Source: Massilia arenae
GTDB taxonomy: Bacteria; Pseudomonadota; Gammaproteobacteria; Burkholderiales; Burkholderiaceae_D
Length of the DNA stretch: 64,000 nt
NCBI RefSeq assembly: GCF_008014745.1
Contig: NZ_VPFD01000027.1
Coordinates: 1 to 64,000 of the forward strand
Reading direction: 5' to 3'
How positions within the stretch are numbered: the first letter of the stretch is position 1; every line of letters begins with the position of its first letter. This document shows, piece by piece, positions 13,155 through 25,381 of this stretch. The notes beneath the pieces were generated by a model. The model did no database searches and was not told where the DNA came from. It saw only the letters and a list, made by a program, of their open reading frames with translations. Both the position numbers and the translations under genes were made by a program.

Positions 13155-13159
13155 GCGCG

Positions 13160-14107
13160 ATGAAAGTCGTCTTCGCCGGCACGCCCGAGTTCGCCGCCGT
13201 CGCCCTGCGTGCCCTGCACGAGGCCGGCTTCCAGATCCCGCTGGTCCTGACCCAGCCCGACCGCCCGGCCGGGCGCGGCATGCAGCTGCAAGCCTCCGCG
13301 GTCAAGCAGTACGCGCTGGCCCATGGCATGCCGGTGGCGCAGCCGTTGTCGCTGCGCATGGATGCCAAGGACCCGGAGCGCGCCGCGCAGGCCCGCGCCG
13401 CGCATGAACAATTGCAGTCGATCGACTACGACGTGATGGTGGTCGCGGCCTATGGCCTGATCCTGCCGCGCAGCACGCTCGACATCCGTCCCTGCATCAA
13501 TATCCACGGTTCGCTGCTGCCGCGCTGGCGCGGCGCCGCGCCGATCCACCGCGCGATCGAATCGGGCGACCTGGAAACCGGCGTGACCATCATGGAGATG
13601 GAAGAAGGTCTCGATACCGGACCGATGCTGACCATGGAGCGCTTGCCGATCGAGGCTTCCGACACCACCGGCAGCCTGCACGACAAGCTGGCCGCGCTGG
13701 GCGGACGCATGATCGTCGACGCGCTGCGCAAGCTGCAGGCCGGCGAGCTGACCGCCGTGGCGCAGCCGGAAGAAGGCGTGACCTACGCGGCCAAGATCGG
13801 CAAGGAAGAAGCGAAGCTCGATTTTTCACTGCCGGCCGACGTGTTGGCGCGCAAGGTGCGGGCCTTCAATCCCTTCCCCGGCGCAAACGGCGTGGTCGAT
13901 GGCGTGGCGGTGAAGTTCTGGTCTGCCGAAGCCGTTGACGGCAGCGGCGCACCTGGCGCGGTCTTGCAGGCCGACGCGGGCGGCATCGTGGTCGCTTGCG
14001 GCGAAGGCGCGCTGCGTCTGAACGAATTGCAGAAGCCTGGCGGCAAGCGCCTGAAGGCGGCGGAATTCCTGAAAGGGTTTTCGCTGGCGGGGTTGACGTT
14101 CAACTGA
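13160..14107 (+). CDS. fmt: Methionyl-tRNA formyltransferase
   Basis: Transfers the formyl group from 10-formyltetrahydrofolate to initiator Met-tRNA. It has 315 residues: an N-terminal formyltransferase fold ([20 protein letters not shown]) with the catalytic signature [16 protein letters not shown] and a C-terminal OB-like tRNA-binding domain. The start lies five bases after the def stop. The gene is followed by a GC-rich palindromic repeat rather than a typical terminator. Confidence 0.97.
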   Translation: MKVVFAGTPEFAAVALRALHEAGFQIPLVLTQPDRPAGRGMQLQASAVKQYALAHGMPVAQPLSLRMDAKDPERAAQARAAHEQLQSIDYDVMVVAAYGLILPRSTLDIRPCINIHGSLLPRWRGAAPIHRAIESGDLETGVTIMEMEEGLDTGPMLTMERLPIEASDTTGSLHDKLAALGGRMIVDALRKLQAGELTAVAQPEEGVTYAAKIGKEEAKLDFSLPADVLARKVRAFNPFPGANGVVDGVAVKFWSAEAVDGSGAPGAVLQADAGGIVVACGEGALRLNELQKPGGKRLKAAEFLKGFSLAGLTFN

Positions 14108-14144
14108 AGCGCCCGCGGCGCTCCTGAAGTCGATTTCATGAAGC

Positions 14145-14190
14145 GTCGTCCCTTTCTAAGGCGCCCGGCGAGGGCGGGGACGACGTTGTA
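14145..14190. repeat. GC-rich palindromic intergenic repeat (copy 2)
   Basis: Palindrome with arms CGTCGTCCC and GGGGACGACG after fmt. Its loop and right arm match 168-196 almost base for base, which marks it as a dispersed element. Confidence 0.6.
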
Positions 14191-14199
14191 GAGCTGACG

Positions 14200-14226
14200 A
14201 AAAAATGGCGTCACGAAGACGCCATT
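14200..14226 (-). terminator. Terminator of the brnA-like gene
   Basis: On the minus strand the stem AATGGCGTC / GACGCCATT with a five-base loop is followed by a run of T residues. It lies ten bases beyond the antitoxin stop. Confidence 0.85.
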
Positions 14227-14235
14227 CCATCAAAT

Positions 14236-14466
14236 TTACTCGGCCTGCGACGTACGCTGGGCGTCCATGTGTTCACGCAGGACCTGGTTGATACGGGTCT
14301 GGTAGCCGGGACCTGCGCCCTTGAACCATTCAAGCATATCCACATCCAGGCGGATCGTGACGATCTGTTTCACACCGTTGCTGGCGACTTGTGGCTTCGA
14401 CGACATTGCTGGTTCCGGGTTGCGGTCCATAGCTTGATCCCAATCCGGTTGGTATTCTTTGTTCAT
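14236..14466 (-). CDS. brnA: BrnA-type antitoxin, without intact BrnT partner
   Basis: A 76-residue ribbon-helix-helix protein. The C-terminal half (VTIRLDVDMLEWFKGAG, GYQTRINQVLREHM) is the conserved BrnA DNA-binding and dimer segment. The ATG at 14466 is preceded by GATGGGATAAC, a modest ribosome site. BrnA normally follows a BrnT toxin gene. No complete brnT is present in the 239 bases up to metH, although the same frame remains open upstream and contains HGVTFDGVAAIF, reminiscent of the BrnT N-terminus. BrnA antitoxins repress their own promoter, and repeats upstream could be the operator. Confidence 0.82.
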   Translation of the reverse strand: MNKEYQPDWDQAMDRNPEPAMSSKPQVASNGVKQIVTIRLDVDMLEWFKGAGPGYQTRINQVLREHMDAQRTSQAE

Positions 14467-14526
14467 GCGGTTATCCCATCTATACGTGCGCCACTCGTGG
14501 AGGCGGACCTTGATTGTCGTCTCGCC

Positions 14527-14605
14527 ATGTATCGTAAAGATTGCAGCCACCCCATCAAATGTAACGCCATGTAACGCATGACGGTTTGAATACATAACGA
14601 TACAT
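14527..14605. promoter_or_regulatory. Cluster of ATGTA(A/T)CG repeats, candidate operator
   Basis: Two plus-strand copies of ATGTAACGC lie at 14559 and 14569, exactly ten bases apart. Facing them at 14605-14590 are two minus-strand ATGTAT copies, also ten bases apart. A further ATGTATCG is at 14527. Paired, helically phased repeats in inverted orientation look like a cooperative protein-binding site between brnA and metH. Confidence 0.45.
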
Positions 14606-14643
14606 ACACGCCCCTGCCGCCGGGCCAAACAAGCGGCATGACG

Positions 14644-14649
14644 TATAAT
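14644..14649 (+). promoter_or_regulatory. Candidate -10 box for metH
   Basis: TATAAT about 57 bases before the metH ATG. No convincing -35 box is present at the usual spacing, so this is tentative. Confidence 0.3.
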
Positions 14650-14705
14650 CGTAGACCGCCCAATGTCAATCGGCCTGTCAAGCCGCATCCTGGAAAACCA
14701 CCATC

Positions 14706-18473
<3,768 letters not shown>

Positions 18474-18480
18474 TCGACGT

Positions 18481-18566
18481 CGTTCCCGCGCAGGCGGGAA
18501 CCCAAGTTGGTTTGAGCTGACGATAAGCGTGCAAGCTTAGGTTCCCGCCTGCGCGGGAACGACGGT
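18481..18566. repeat. GC-rich palindromic intergenic repeat pair (copy 3)
   Basis: Two arms at 18481-18505 and 18536-18563 are inverted copies of each other. Each is also internally palindromic (TTCCCGCGCAGGCGGGAA type). They fill the gap between the convergent metH and EAL/HDOD genes and could stop transcription from both sides. Confidence 0.75.
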
Positions 18567-18577
18567 TTCAAGCTAAC

Positions 18578-19855
18578 TCAAATCGCGTAGCGCACCACCT
18601 TGTCGCTCCACTCGAACGCCGACACCTCGAGCTCGGCCAGGTCGTCGCCGTCCATCGACAGGCTCTTGAGGCCCGCCAGCATGTCGTCGCCCTCGTCGTC
18701 CATGCGCTCGATCGATTCGGCCAGCTTCAACAGCTCGCCGAAGAAGCCGCTGCGCTGCAACAGCGCGGCGCGCACTTCGTCGATCACGGGAATCTGCTCC
18801 ACGATATCCATCATCGGGATGCAGAACAGCGTGTCCATCAGCGACATCATGCCGACCGTGAAGGCGACGTCGGCGACGTTCTTCTGGCCGGGACGCAGGC
18901 GCTGGGCCAGCAGCTCCATCAGGCGCGCGCGCGTGGTGGCCAGCAGCAGGAGCGGGCTCTGGCTGTGGCCGCGCACGTCCGGCTCGGCGTACAGCAGGAT
19001 CTGCAGCCAGCGCTGCAGCTGGCGCCGACCCAGCAGGGTCAGCGCCTGGCTGATCGATTCGATGCGCCGGCCCGCCCCCACCGCCGGCGTGTTCACCAGG
19101 CGCAGCAGGTTCAGGCCGATCGTCACCTCGCGCTTGACCACGCGTTCGATCTCGGCATTGTCGGCATCGGAGGCCACCAGGTTCACCAGGTCGAGCACCG
19201 TCGTCTGCGACGGCGACAGCTTGCGGCTGGAAAGCACCGACGGCTTGGCGAAATAATAGCCCTGGAAGTAATCGAAGCCGATGTCCAGGCAGGTGCGGTA
19301 TTCGCTGTGGTTCTCGACCTTCTCCGCCACCAGGCGCTTGCCCGTGGTGCGCAGGCGCGGCGCCAGCGACAGCAGGGTCACGGCCGGCAGCGCGCGCAGG
19401 TCCATCTTGACGAAGTCGATCACCGGCAGCAGGCGCGACAGCGCCGGGCCGTGGGCCGCTGCCTCGGCCGCGAAGCGGAAGCCATGTGCGCCCAGGGCGC
19501 GCATGCGTTCGATGACAGCGTCGTCCGGCTCGACCGAAGCGACGATCTCCAGCACCGTGCGCTCGCGCGGCAGGAGGGCGAACATATCGCTCATCAGGAC
19601 GTCCTTGTCGACGTTGATGAAGGCATTGGCGTCGCCGATCGCGCGCGGCAGGCCGAGCTGGGATGCATGGTGGATGACGCTGGCGCTGGCCGACAGGCCC
19701 GAATCGAAATGGGCAGGTCCCTGGGCGCTGCCGCGGAACAGCAGTTCATAGCCGAACAGCGCCTGGTTGCGATCCAGCACCGGCTGGCGCGCGAGGTAGA
19801 AATGGCGCATGCGTAGCGGCTGGGAGGCCTCGTCGAGGCTGGCGGTATCGGTCAT
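18578..19855 (-). CDS. EAL/HDOD-domain signalling protein
   Basis: A 425-residue cytoplasmic protein of the YuxH/CdgJ type. The N-terminal half is an EAL-like fold (LARQPVLDRNQALFGYELLFRG, DFVKMDLRAL, AEKVENHSEY, GYYFAKP). The catalytic EAL core of an active cyclic-di-GMP phosphodiesterase is not intact, so it probably binds or senses rather than hydrolyses. The C-terminal half is an HDOD domain (LNLLRLVNTPAVG, TLLGRRQLQRWLQILL). Homologues influence motility and c-di-GMP outputs. It is monocistronic, with no signal peptide or membrane segment. Confidence 0.88.
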   Translation of the reverse strand: MTDTASLDEASQPLRMRHFYLARQPVLDRNQALFGYELLFRGSAQGPAHFDSGLSASASVIHHASQLGLPRAIGDANAFINVDKDVLMSDMFALLPRERTVLEIVASVEPDDAVIERMRALGAHGFRFAAEAAAHGPALSRLLPVIDFVKMDLRALPAVTLLSLAPRLRTTGKRLVAEKVENHSEYRTCLDIGFDYFQGYYFAKPSVLSSRKLSPSQTTVLDLVNLVASDADNAEIERVVKREVTIGLNLLRLVNTPAVGAGRRIESISQALTLLGRRQLQRWLQILLYAEPDVRGHSQSPLLLLATTRARLMELLAQRLRPGQKNVADVAFTVGMMSLMDTLFCIPMMDIVEQIPVIDEVRAALLQRSGFFGELLKLAESIERMDDEGDDMLAGLKSLSMDGDDLAELEVSAFEWSDKVVRYAI

Positions 19856-19987
19856 CTCGTTCTCGTTTTCGTTCTCGCGTCAATCGGACTACTTTACCGC
19901 ATCCTCCCCGGCGTGTGTCTTCTTGGCACTAATTTATTGACAGAACGTTGCCCGACAACCATTCAAGTTGTCACCAAGCAAATGCGC

Positions 19988-20752
19988 TTACTGAGGCAGT
20001 CCGTCGACGAATACCTTCAGCTCGCCCGGCGCAAAATGCGTCCATTCCTCGTTCGTCGTCAGCGGCTCGGTGACGATGATCGCGACCCGGTCGTCGGGCG
20101 TGGTCACCTGCGAGAAGTCGACCGACAGGTCTTCGTCGGACAGGCAGGCCGTCACGAACGGATACTTGCGCACCACGTAGCACAGCTTGGTCGAGCAATG
20201 GGTGAACAGCGCGGTGCCGTCGGACAGCATCATATTGAAGGTGCCATGCGCGGCGATGCCGGGAATGATGCGTTCGAGCAGGCCGCGCAAGGCTTCGCGG
20301 CTTGGCGCCGTGTCGCCGAATTCGCGGCGCATGCTTTGCAGCAGGTAGCAGAAGGCCAGTTCGCTGTCGGTGGTGCCGACCGGACGGAAGGCGCCGTCGA
20401 GCACGGGCGCGAAATCCTTGAGGTCGCCGTTATGGGCAAACACCCAGTAGCGGCCCCACAATTCGCGCACGAAGGGATGGCAGTTTTCCAGCGCCACGTG
20501 GCCGACGGTGGCCTTGCGGATGTGGGCGATGACGTTGGTCGACTTGATCGGATAACGCTTGATCAGCTCGGCGATCGGCGAGGCGATGGCAGCCTGGTGA
20601 TCGACGAAGTGGCGTACGCCGCTGCCTTCGAAGAAGGCGATTCCCCAGCCGTCGTGGTGGGTGTCGGTACGGCCGCCGCGGTGGGCGAAGCCGGTAAAAG
20701 AGAAGACAATGTCGGTGGGGACATTGCAGTTCATTCCGAGGAGCTGGCACAT
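19988..20752 (-). CDS. Class II glutamine amidotransferase (YafJ-like)
   Basis: A 254-residue stand-alone Ntn-type glutaminase domain. The catalytic cysteine follows the initiator Met (MCQLLGMNCN), and the family motifs RGGRTDTHHDGWGIAFF, HIRKATVGHV, ENCHPFVRELWG and FAHNGDLKDF are all present. There is no synthase or acceptor domain, as in YafJ, so the physiological acceptor of the released ammonia is unknown. It is separated from the upstream DUF3567 gene by a terminator. Confidence 0.92.
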   Translation of the reverse strand: MCQLLGMNCNVPTDIVFSFTGFAHRGGRTDTHHDGWGIAFFEGSGVRHFVDHQAAIASPIAELIKRYPIKSTNVIAHIRKATVGHVALENCHPFVRELWGRYWVFAHNGDLKDFAPVLDGAFRPVGTTDSELAFCYLLQSMRREFGDTAPSREALRGLLERIIPGIAAHGTFNMMLSDGTALFTHCSTKLCYVVRKYPFVTACLSDEDLSVDFSQVTTPDDRVAIIVTEPLTTNEEWTHFAPGELKVFVDGLPQ

Positions 20753-20774
20753 GGGCGCAGCTTACCATGCCGGA

Positions 20775-20812
20775 TAAAAAAAGCGCCATCGCCCGCTGGT
20801 GGCAATGGCGCT
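20775..20812 (-). terminator. Terminator of the DUF3567 gene
   Basis: On the minus strand the arms AGCGCCAT / ATGGCGCT, around a loop that also pairs partly, are followed by seven T residues. It lies between DUF3567 and the amidotransferase gene. Confidence 0.8.
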
Positions 20813-20859
20813 CGGGGACTTCAGCGCAGCAGACCGGTATGAAGGCTCAATACACGCGA

Positions 20860-21117
20860 TCAATGAAGAACGACCGGCTGGCTCATCAGGGTGTCATACG
20901 AGCCCAGGAAGTCGTCGATTTCTTCCATGGTGGGTTCGCTGGCAATCAGGTTGTTGACGTCGCGCCGGAACGATTGCGCGAGGCGGCCGCCGATGAAGGC
21001 CTCGCGACGGCCGGCCTTGTCGACGATCTCGAAGCCGCCAAATCGCAGCGCTTCGAGTTCACGGTCGACGCCGAACTCGACGACGCTGTACTGTTCGCTG
21101 TTATAGATCATGTTCAT
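20860..21117 (-). CDS. DUF3567 family protein
   Basis: An 85-residue protein with the betaproteobacterial DUF3567 pattern: MNMIYNSEQYSVVEFG, then FEIVDKAGRREAFIGG, then an acidic helical tail. The ribosome site AAGGAG is well placed before the ATG. Its function is unknown. It is small, soluble and probably well expressed given the strong ribosome site and its own terminator. Confidence 0.88.
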   Translation of the reverse strand: MNMIYNSEQYSVVEFGVDRELEALRFGGFEIVDKAGRREAFIGGRLAQSFRRDVNNLIASEPTMEEIDDFLGSYDTLMSQPVVLH

Positions 21118-21234
21118 GATGACTCCTTCGATCAGAAATTAGTGCAACCCTGCCGCGTGGCGGCGTACGGCAGGCTGTTCACTTCGCTTCAGAGGTGGGG
21201 CTGTCCGAACCGATTTCAAGACCGTCAAATGCCT

Positions 21235-21651
21235 TCAGGCGTGGACGGTGGGGTTCAGGGCCAACAGCTGATCGTATGGCGGCGCTGCAAGCCACGATCG
21301 CAACTGATCAAGGTGTTCGCTGCTCGCCAGGCCGAGGAACAGGCGTCCCGGGCGTTGGCGTAGCAGTCGATTCAATGTTACACGCAAAACGAGATTGCCG
21401 TCGCAGCACAGGCAACCCGGGGCGATGCGCACCACCTGCAGGCCGGGACCCGTTTCCAGCGGCGCGGCGGCCACGCCCATGCCTTCGAGGATGACGGCGC
21501 TGAACGCCTGGGACGTGTCTGTACCGACGCCGGCAGCGCCAGCATCAGCGGAAGTAACGGAGGAAGGAATGGCCAGCAACGCCGCGATCGCCTGTTCGCG
21601 TGCGGCGGCGCTGGCGCCGATGACGAGGACGGTGGCCGCGCGGGCCATCAT
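21235..21651 (-). CDS. Short CobW/G3E-like protein with GCLCC motif
   Basis: A 138-residue protein starting at an ATGATG that overlaps the stop codon of the NtrX-like gene. Its N-terminus (ATVLVIGASAAAREQAIAALL) lies where CobW-family GTPases carry their P-loop, but the GxxGxGKT pattern is lost. The later APGCLCCDGNLVLRVTLNRLL matches the metal-binding GCxCC segment of that family. At 138 residues it is less than half a normal CobW protein. I infer a degenerate, non-GTPase descendant that may bind metal. No confident function. Confidence 0.65.
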   Translation of the reverse strand: MMARAATVLVIGASAAAREQAIAALLAIPSSVTSADAGAAGVGTDTSQAFSAVILEGMGVAAAPLETGPGLQVVRIAPGCLCCDGNLVLRVTLNRLLRQRPGRLFLGLASSEHLDQLRSWLAAPPYDQLLALNPTVHA

Positions 21652-22403
21652 CCCCCTTTCTTGGCGAGCTTGCCCGGTTCGACGCCCAGCTGCTTGAGCT
21701 TGCGGTACAGGTGGGTGCGCTCGAGGCCGGTCTTCTCGGCCACGCGTGTCATGCTGCCGCCTTCGCGCCCCAGGTGGTGCTCGAAATACATGCGCTCGAA
21801 GGCGTCGCGCGCCTCGCGCAGCGGCAGGTCGAACGACAGCGTATAGCCGGTGCCCTCGCCCTGCGACACCGCATGCACCATGCGTGAACCGTTGCCCATG
21901 CCGACGCCGGGGCCCGGCTGCACGCCCGGCGGCGCGAACATCGGCGCGCTGGGGGCGGCGATGGCGGCGTCGCTTGCCACCGGCGGCGCGCTCGGCGCGA
22001 TCGGGCGCGGCGGCGCCATCGGTGCGCGCGCCACCTCTTGCGCGCGGGTCAGGCCCTGCTGTACCGCCTTGAGCAGCTTTTGCAGGGCAATCGGCTTTTC
22101 GAGGAAATTCAGGGCGCCGATACGGGTCGCCTCGACCGCCGTATCGATGGTCGCATGGCCCGACATCATGATGACCGGCATCGTGAGCAGGCCGTCGCGC
22201 TGCCATTCCTTGAGCAGGGTCACGCCATCGGTGTCCGGCATCCAGATATCGAGCAACACCAGGTCTGGCGTCGCGGCCGCACGCGCCTCGCGCGCCTGCT
22301 GCGCGTTCTCGGCCAGGGTGATGGCATGGCCTTCGTCACCGAGAATCTCCGACAGGAGTTCCCGTATGCCCATTTCATCGTCAACTACGAGTATGTTCGC
22401 CAT
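21648..22403 (-). CDS. NtrX-like response regulator lacking the AAA+ domain
   Basis: A 251-residue regulator. A receiver domain fills residues 1-120 (phospho-acceptor Asp52 in LVLLDIWMPD, then MMSGHAT and NFLEKPI). An Ala/Pro-rich linker follows, and a Fis-type helix-turn-helix closes the protein (TRVAEKTGLERTHLYRKLKQLG). The sigma-54-interacting AAA+ module of full NtrX/NtrC proteins (about 240 residues) is absent, so it cannot activate sigma-54 promoters. It follows the ntrY-like kinase gene and is its evident partner. It overlaps the next gene by a few bases. Confidence 0.9.
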   Translation of the reverse strand: MANILVVDDEMGIRELLSEILGDEGHAITLAENAQQAREARAAATPDLVLLDIWMPDTDGVTLLKEWQRDGLLTMPVIMMSGHATIDTAVEATRIGALNFLEKPIALQKLLKAVQQGLTRAQEVARAPMAPPRPIAPSAPPVASDAAIAAPSAPMFAPPGVQPGPGVGMGNGSRMVHAVSQGEGTGYTLSFDLPLREARDAFERMYFEHHLGREGGSMTRVAEKTGLERTHLYRKLKQLGVEPGKLAKKGG

Positions 22404-22463
22404 CGTTTCTACCTTCCTGATCTTCTACCCGTCACGTGTGCAATTTTATAAGTTTTTTTGCAC

Positions 22464-24773
22464 TTAAGCCAAGTTTGCTGATGGGGCTGGGTCTTGGGAT
22501 AACTTTAACAGCAAAATCGACACTGCCGCGCCAGTTCCATCTGTACGGTTGCCGACGTCGATCCGGCCGCCGTGTTCGTCCACGATCTTCTTGACCATGG
22601 GCAGGCCCAGGCCGGTGCCGCGGGCCTTGGTGGTGATATACGGTTCGAAGGCGCGCGCCAGGATTCGCGGGGCGAAACCGGGGCCGTTGTCGACGATCGC
22701 CAGGCGCACCGCGACGCCCTGCAGGCCGTCGGCGCCGGTGTAGTGGATCGCCTCGGTGCTCACGTCCACGCGCGGCGGCGGGGCATCGGGGCCGCGCTCG
22801 ACCAGCGCATCCTGGGCGTTCTGCACCAGGTTGTGGATCACCTGGCGCAGCTGGGTGGCGTCGCCCATCACGCGCGGCAGGTCGGGCGCCAGGCTGGCGT
22901 GGATGATGTCGTGACCATCCTCGGCCAGGTACAGGTTCAGGATCTCGCCGATCAGGCTGTTCAGGTCGAGCTGGTCGAGCGTTGCCGGCGGCGTGCGCGC
23001 GTAGTCGCGGAAATCGTCGACCATGCGCTTCATGGCGTCGACCTGGTTGACGATGGTGGTGGTGCCGCGCTTGAGCAGCTCGGCCTCTTTCGGCGGCAGG
23101 CTGCCCTCGAGCTTCATCTGCATGCGCTCGGCCGCCAGCTGGATCGGCGTGAGCGGGTTCTTGATCTCGTGCGCCAGGCGCCGCGCGACTTCGCCCCAGG
23201 CCACCGAGCGCTGGGCCGTGATCACGTCCGAGATATCGTCGAACACGACGATGAAGCCGCTGTCGGCGCCCACCGGCAGGCGCGAGCCGCGCGCCAGCAG
23301 CACCAGGTCGTGGTCGTGTTCGTCGCCGCTGCCGCGGCGCGGGATCTCGATCTGCTGCTGCCAGTGGGCGCGCTTGCGCCGCTCGGCCGCCGAGTGCGCG
23401 CTCTGGGCCGAGAAGGCGCGCGTGATGCAGTTCGAGAAGTGTTCCAGGCCCGGAATCCGGGCCAGCGGCCCGGCCATCGCGCCCGGTTCCACCTGCAGGA
23501 TGCGGTAGGCGGCGTCGTTCGAGTTCACCACCAGGCCTTCGGCGTCGAGCACGATCACGCCGGCCGACATATTGGCCAGCACCGATTCCAGGTGGGCCTT
23601 GGCGCTTTGCAGCGCGGCGCGGTTGCGCTCGACCGCGCTCCTGGCCTCGAACAGCTGGCCGGTCATGGCATTGAACGATTGCGTCAGCGTGCCCAGTTCG
23701 TCCTTGGTCTGGACGATCGGCCTGGGCGACAGGTCGCCCTCGGCCACCGCCTGCGTGCCCTCGGCCAGCACCAAGAGCGGCTGCGCCAGGTTGCCGGCGA
23801 TGAGGAAGGCGCTGCCGACGGCGCCGAAGATCGCCAGCAGCAGGGTCAATGTCAGCATCCCGATGTACATCTTGCGCAGGCCCGTGCGCGCCTCCAGGCG
23901 CAGGCGGTATTCGCTGTAGGCCGAACGCAGCACCTCGGCGTTCGAGGCCAGGTTGACCGGCACCGACTGCAGCAGCTGCAGGTAGCGCTGCGGCGCGCCG
24001 GGCGGCTCGGGCACGGCCAGCACCACGCGCAGGCGCAGGCCCGTGACGGCGTCGAGCGCGCTCGAGACGCCGTCGAGCCCCTCTTCGCTCAGGTCGCGAT
24101 CGACCCCGCCTTCGGCCAGCGCATACCCGCCCGGCATCGCGGCGCTGCGCAGCATGCGTTCGTTGGGCGCGTCGGCCGCGAGGTTGGCGCCGCGGTCTTC
24201 CAGCGCGGCGGCCAGCACCGCGCCCTTCTCGTCGACCAGCATCGCGCTTTGCAGGCCGCTGGTGTCGGCCAGCAGGCGCGCCAGCACCGGCTGCGCGCTC
24301 ATGTCGCCCTGGCCCGCCAGGGTCGCGGCGGCGGTCTGCGCGGTCGCGCCCAGTTCGGCCAGCGATTCGTCGAGCGCGGCGCGGCCCAGGTTCAGGCCCG
24401 ACTCGATCGCCGATTCGATCTTGACGTCGAACCAGGAGTCGATCGAATGGGAGACAAAATTCACCGACACCATGAAGATGACGACGCCGGGCAGGATGCC
24501 GATGCCGGCGAACAGCAGCACCAGTCTCGCCATCAGGCGCGAGCCGAACTTGCCGGCCTTGTGGCGCGAGTACAGGCGGCCAAGGGCGACCGCGACGAAG
24601 GCCAGCAGCACGAAGGCCACTGCGCCGATCAGTCCGATCAGCCAGCCATAGTAACGGCCGAGGAATTCGGAATTGGCCGAGGCCGATGCGAGCAGGAACA
24701 GCAGGATGCACACCACGGCGCAGCCCACGACGAGGGCGTAGCGCAAGACCTGGTTGACCGGTCTACTCTGCAC
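22464..24773 (-). CDS. NtrY-like membrane sensor histidine kinase
   Basis: A 769-residue kinase. Transmembrane helices lie at the N-terminus and a periplasmic sensor region reaches to about residue 300. A HAMP segment (AGNLAQPLLVLAEGTQ), a PAS domain, HisKA with the phospho-acceptor His in RRLAHEIKNPLTP, and an HATPase domain (NLVQNAQDAL, DNGPGFAP, GTGLGLPMVKK) follow. It starts at a GTG inside the end of the DUF4390 gene (overlap about 11 bases). The rsmB-DUF4390-ntrY-ntrX order is common in betaproteobacteria. The signal sensed is not evident. Confidence 0.92.
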   Translation of the reverse strand: MQSRPVNQVLRYALVVGCAVVCILLFLLASASANSEFLGRYYGWLIGLIGAVAFVLLAFVAVALGRLYSRHKAGKFGSRLMARLVLLFAGIGILPGVVIFMVSVNFVSHSIDSWFDVKIESAIESGLNLGRAALDESLAELGATAQTAAATLAGQGDMSAQPVLARLLADTSGLQSAMLVDEKGAVLAAALEDRGANLAADAPNERMLRSAAMPGGYALAEGGVDRDLSEEGLDGVSSALDAVTGLRLRVVLAVPEPPGAPQRYLQLLQSVPVNLASNAEVLRSAYSEYRLRLEARTGLRKMYIGMLTLTLLLAIFGAVGSAFLIAGNLAQPLLVLAEGTQAVAEGDLSPRPIVQTKDELGTLTQSFNAMTGQLFEARSAVERNRAALQSAKAHLESVLANMSAGVIVLDAEGLVVNSNDAAYRILQVEPGAMAGPLARIPGLEHFSNCITRAFSAQSAHSAAERRKRAHWQQQIEIPRRGSGDEHDHDLVLLARGSRLPVGADSGFIVVFDDISDVITAQRSVAWGEVARRLAHEIKNPLTPIQLAAERMQMKLEGSLPPKEAELLKRGTTTIVNQVDAMKRMVDDFRDYARTPPATLDQLDLNSLIGEILNLYLAEDGHDIIHASLAPDLPRVMGDATQLRQVIHNLVQNAQDALVERGPDAPPPRVDVSTEAIHYTGADGLQGVAVRLAIVDNGPGFAPRILARAFEPYITTKARGTGLGLPMVKKIVDEHGGRIDVGNRTDGTGAAVSILLLKLSQDPAPSANLA

Positions 24774-25338
24774 GATAGGTAAAGGTCTTCCGGCTGGACG
24801 TCAGGCGCCAGTCGGAATCGTTGAAGGCGTTGACCTGCAGGGGTTTTTGCAGGTATTCGCGGTCCATGTACATGCGCAGCGAGACCTCATACTCCTCACC
24901 TGGCTTGAGCTTGCCCTTGGGTGCGATCAGCCAGCGGGTCGGCCGGCGCACCATGAACATCGCATCCTCGAAGGTCTGGAAGCGTTCCTGGAAGGAGCCG
25001 ACCACCGTCACGTAATACTGGCGCGTCAGCACGTCATAGGAAATGCGGATGGTGCGCTTGGCGGATACCGCCCGCTCGTCGCGCCACCACCAGCGTGGCC
25101 GCACCAGCTCGATCTCGGTGGTGAAATGCAGTTGCACGCCGTGCTGGAGCGCATCCCTCAGGCCGCTGTTGAGCTCGAAATCGTAGACCGTGTTGAGCCG
25201 GTAGCCGTCGTCGCTCGCTTCGATCGCCGCGCGGCTGATCTCGATCCCGTCGGCCGCCTGCGCCGGTACCCACGCACCAACGCACGCAAGCGCCAGCAGC
25301 AGCTGGCAGGCGAGGAGGCGTAAAAGTCGTAACGTCAC
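24763..25338 (-). CDS. DUF4390 secreted protein
   Basis: A 191-residue exported protein: signal peptide (RLLACQLLLALACVGAWVPAQA), then a beta-rich domain with the DUF4390 features (YDFELNSGLRDALQHGV, RISYDVLTRQYYV, SLRMYMDREYLQKPLQV). The start is a GTG. Its function is unknown. It lies 43 bases after rsmB and overlaps the sensor kinase gene, so it may feed information to the kinase's periplasmic domain. That is inference from coupling only. Confidence 0.88.
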   Translation of the reverse strand: MTLRLLRLLACQLLLALACVGAWVPAQAADGIEISRAAIEASDDGYRLNTVYDFELNSGLRDALQHGVQLHFTTEIELVRPRWWWRDERAVSAKRTIRISYDVLTRQYYVTVVGSFQERFQTFEDAMFMVRRPTRWLIAPKGKLKPGEEYEVSLRMYMDREYLQKPLQVNAFNDSDWRLTSSRKTFTYRAE

Positions 25339-25381
25339 GGGTGAGCCGGGGCCTTAAAAAATGCGCGTAGTGTAAAAGAAC

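Larger units (their letters stand above)
14467..14688 (-). pseudogene. Possible remnant of a BrnT toxin gene
   Basis: An open stretch in frame with, and immediately before, brnA. One segment (LHGVTFDGVAAIF, near 14530-14570) resembles the conserved start of BrnT toxins, but the middle and the RNase active-site region are missing. This is a weak inference from a 12-residue likeness and may be chance. Confidence 0.25.

Noticed and set aside
14467-14705. A cobalamin or SAM riboswitch upstream of metH
   Set aside because: No conserved B12-box, SAM or SAH aptamer pattern could be drawn in the 239-base gap.
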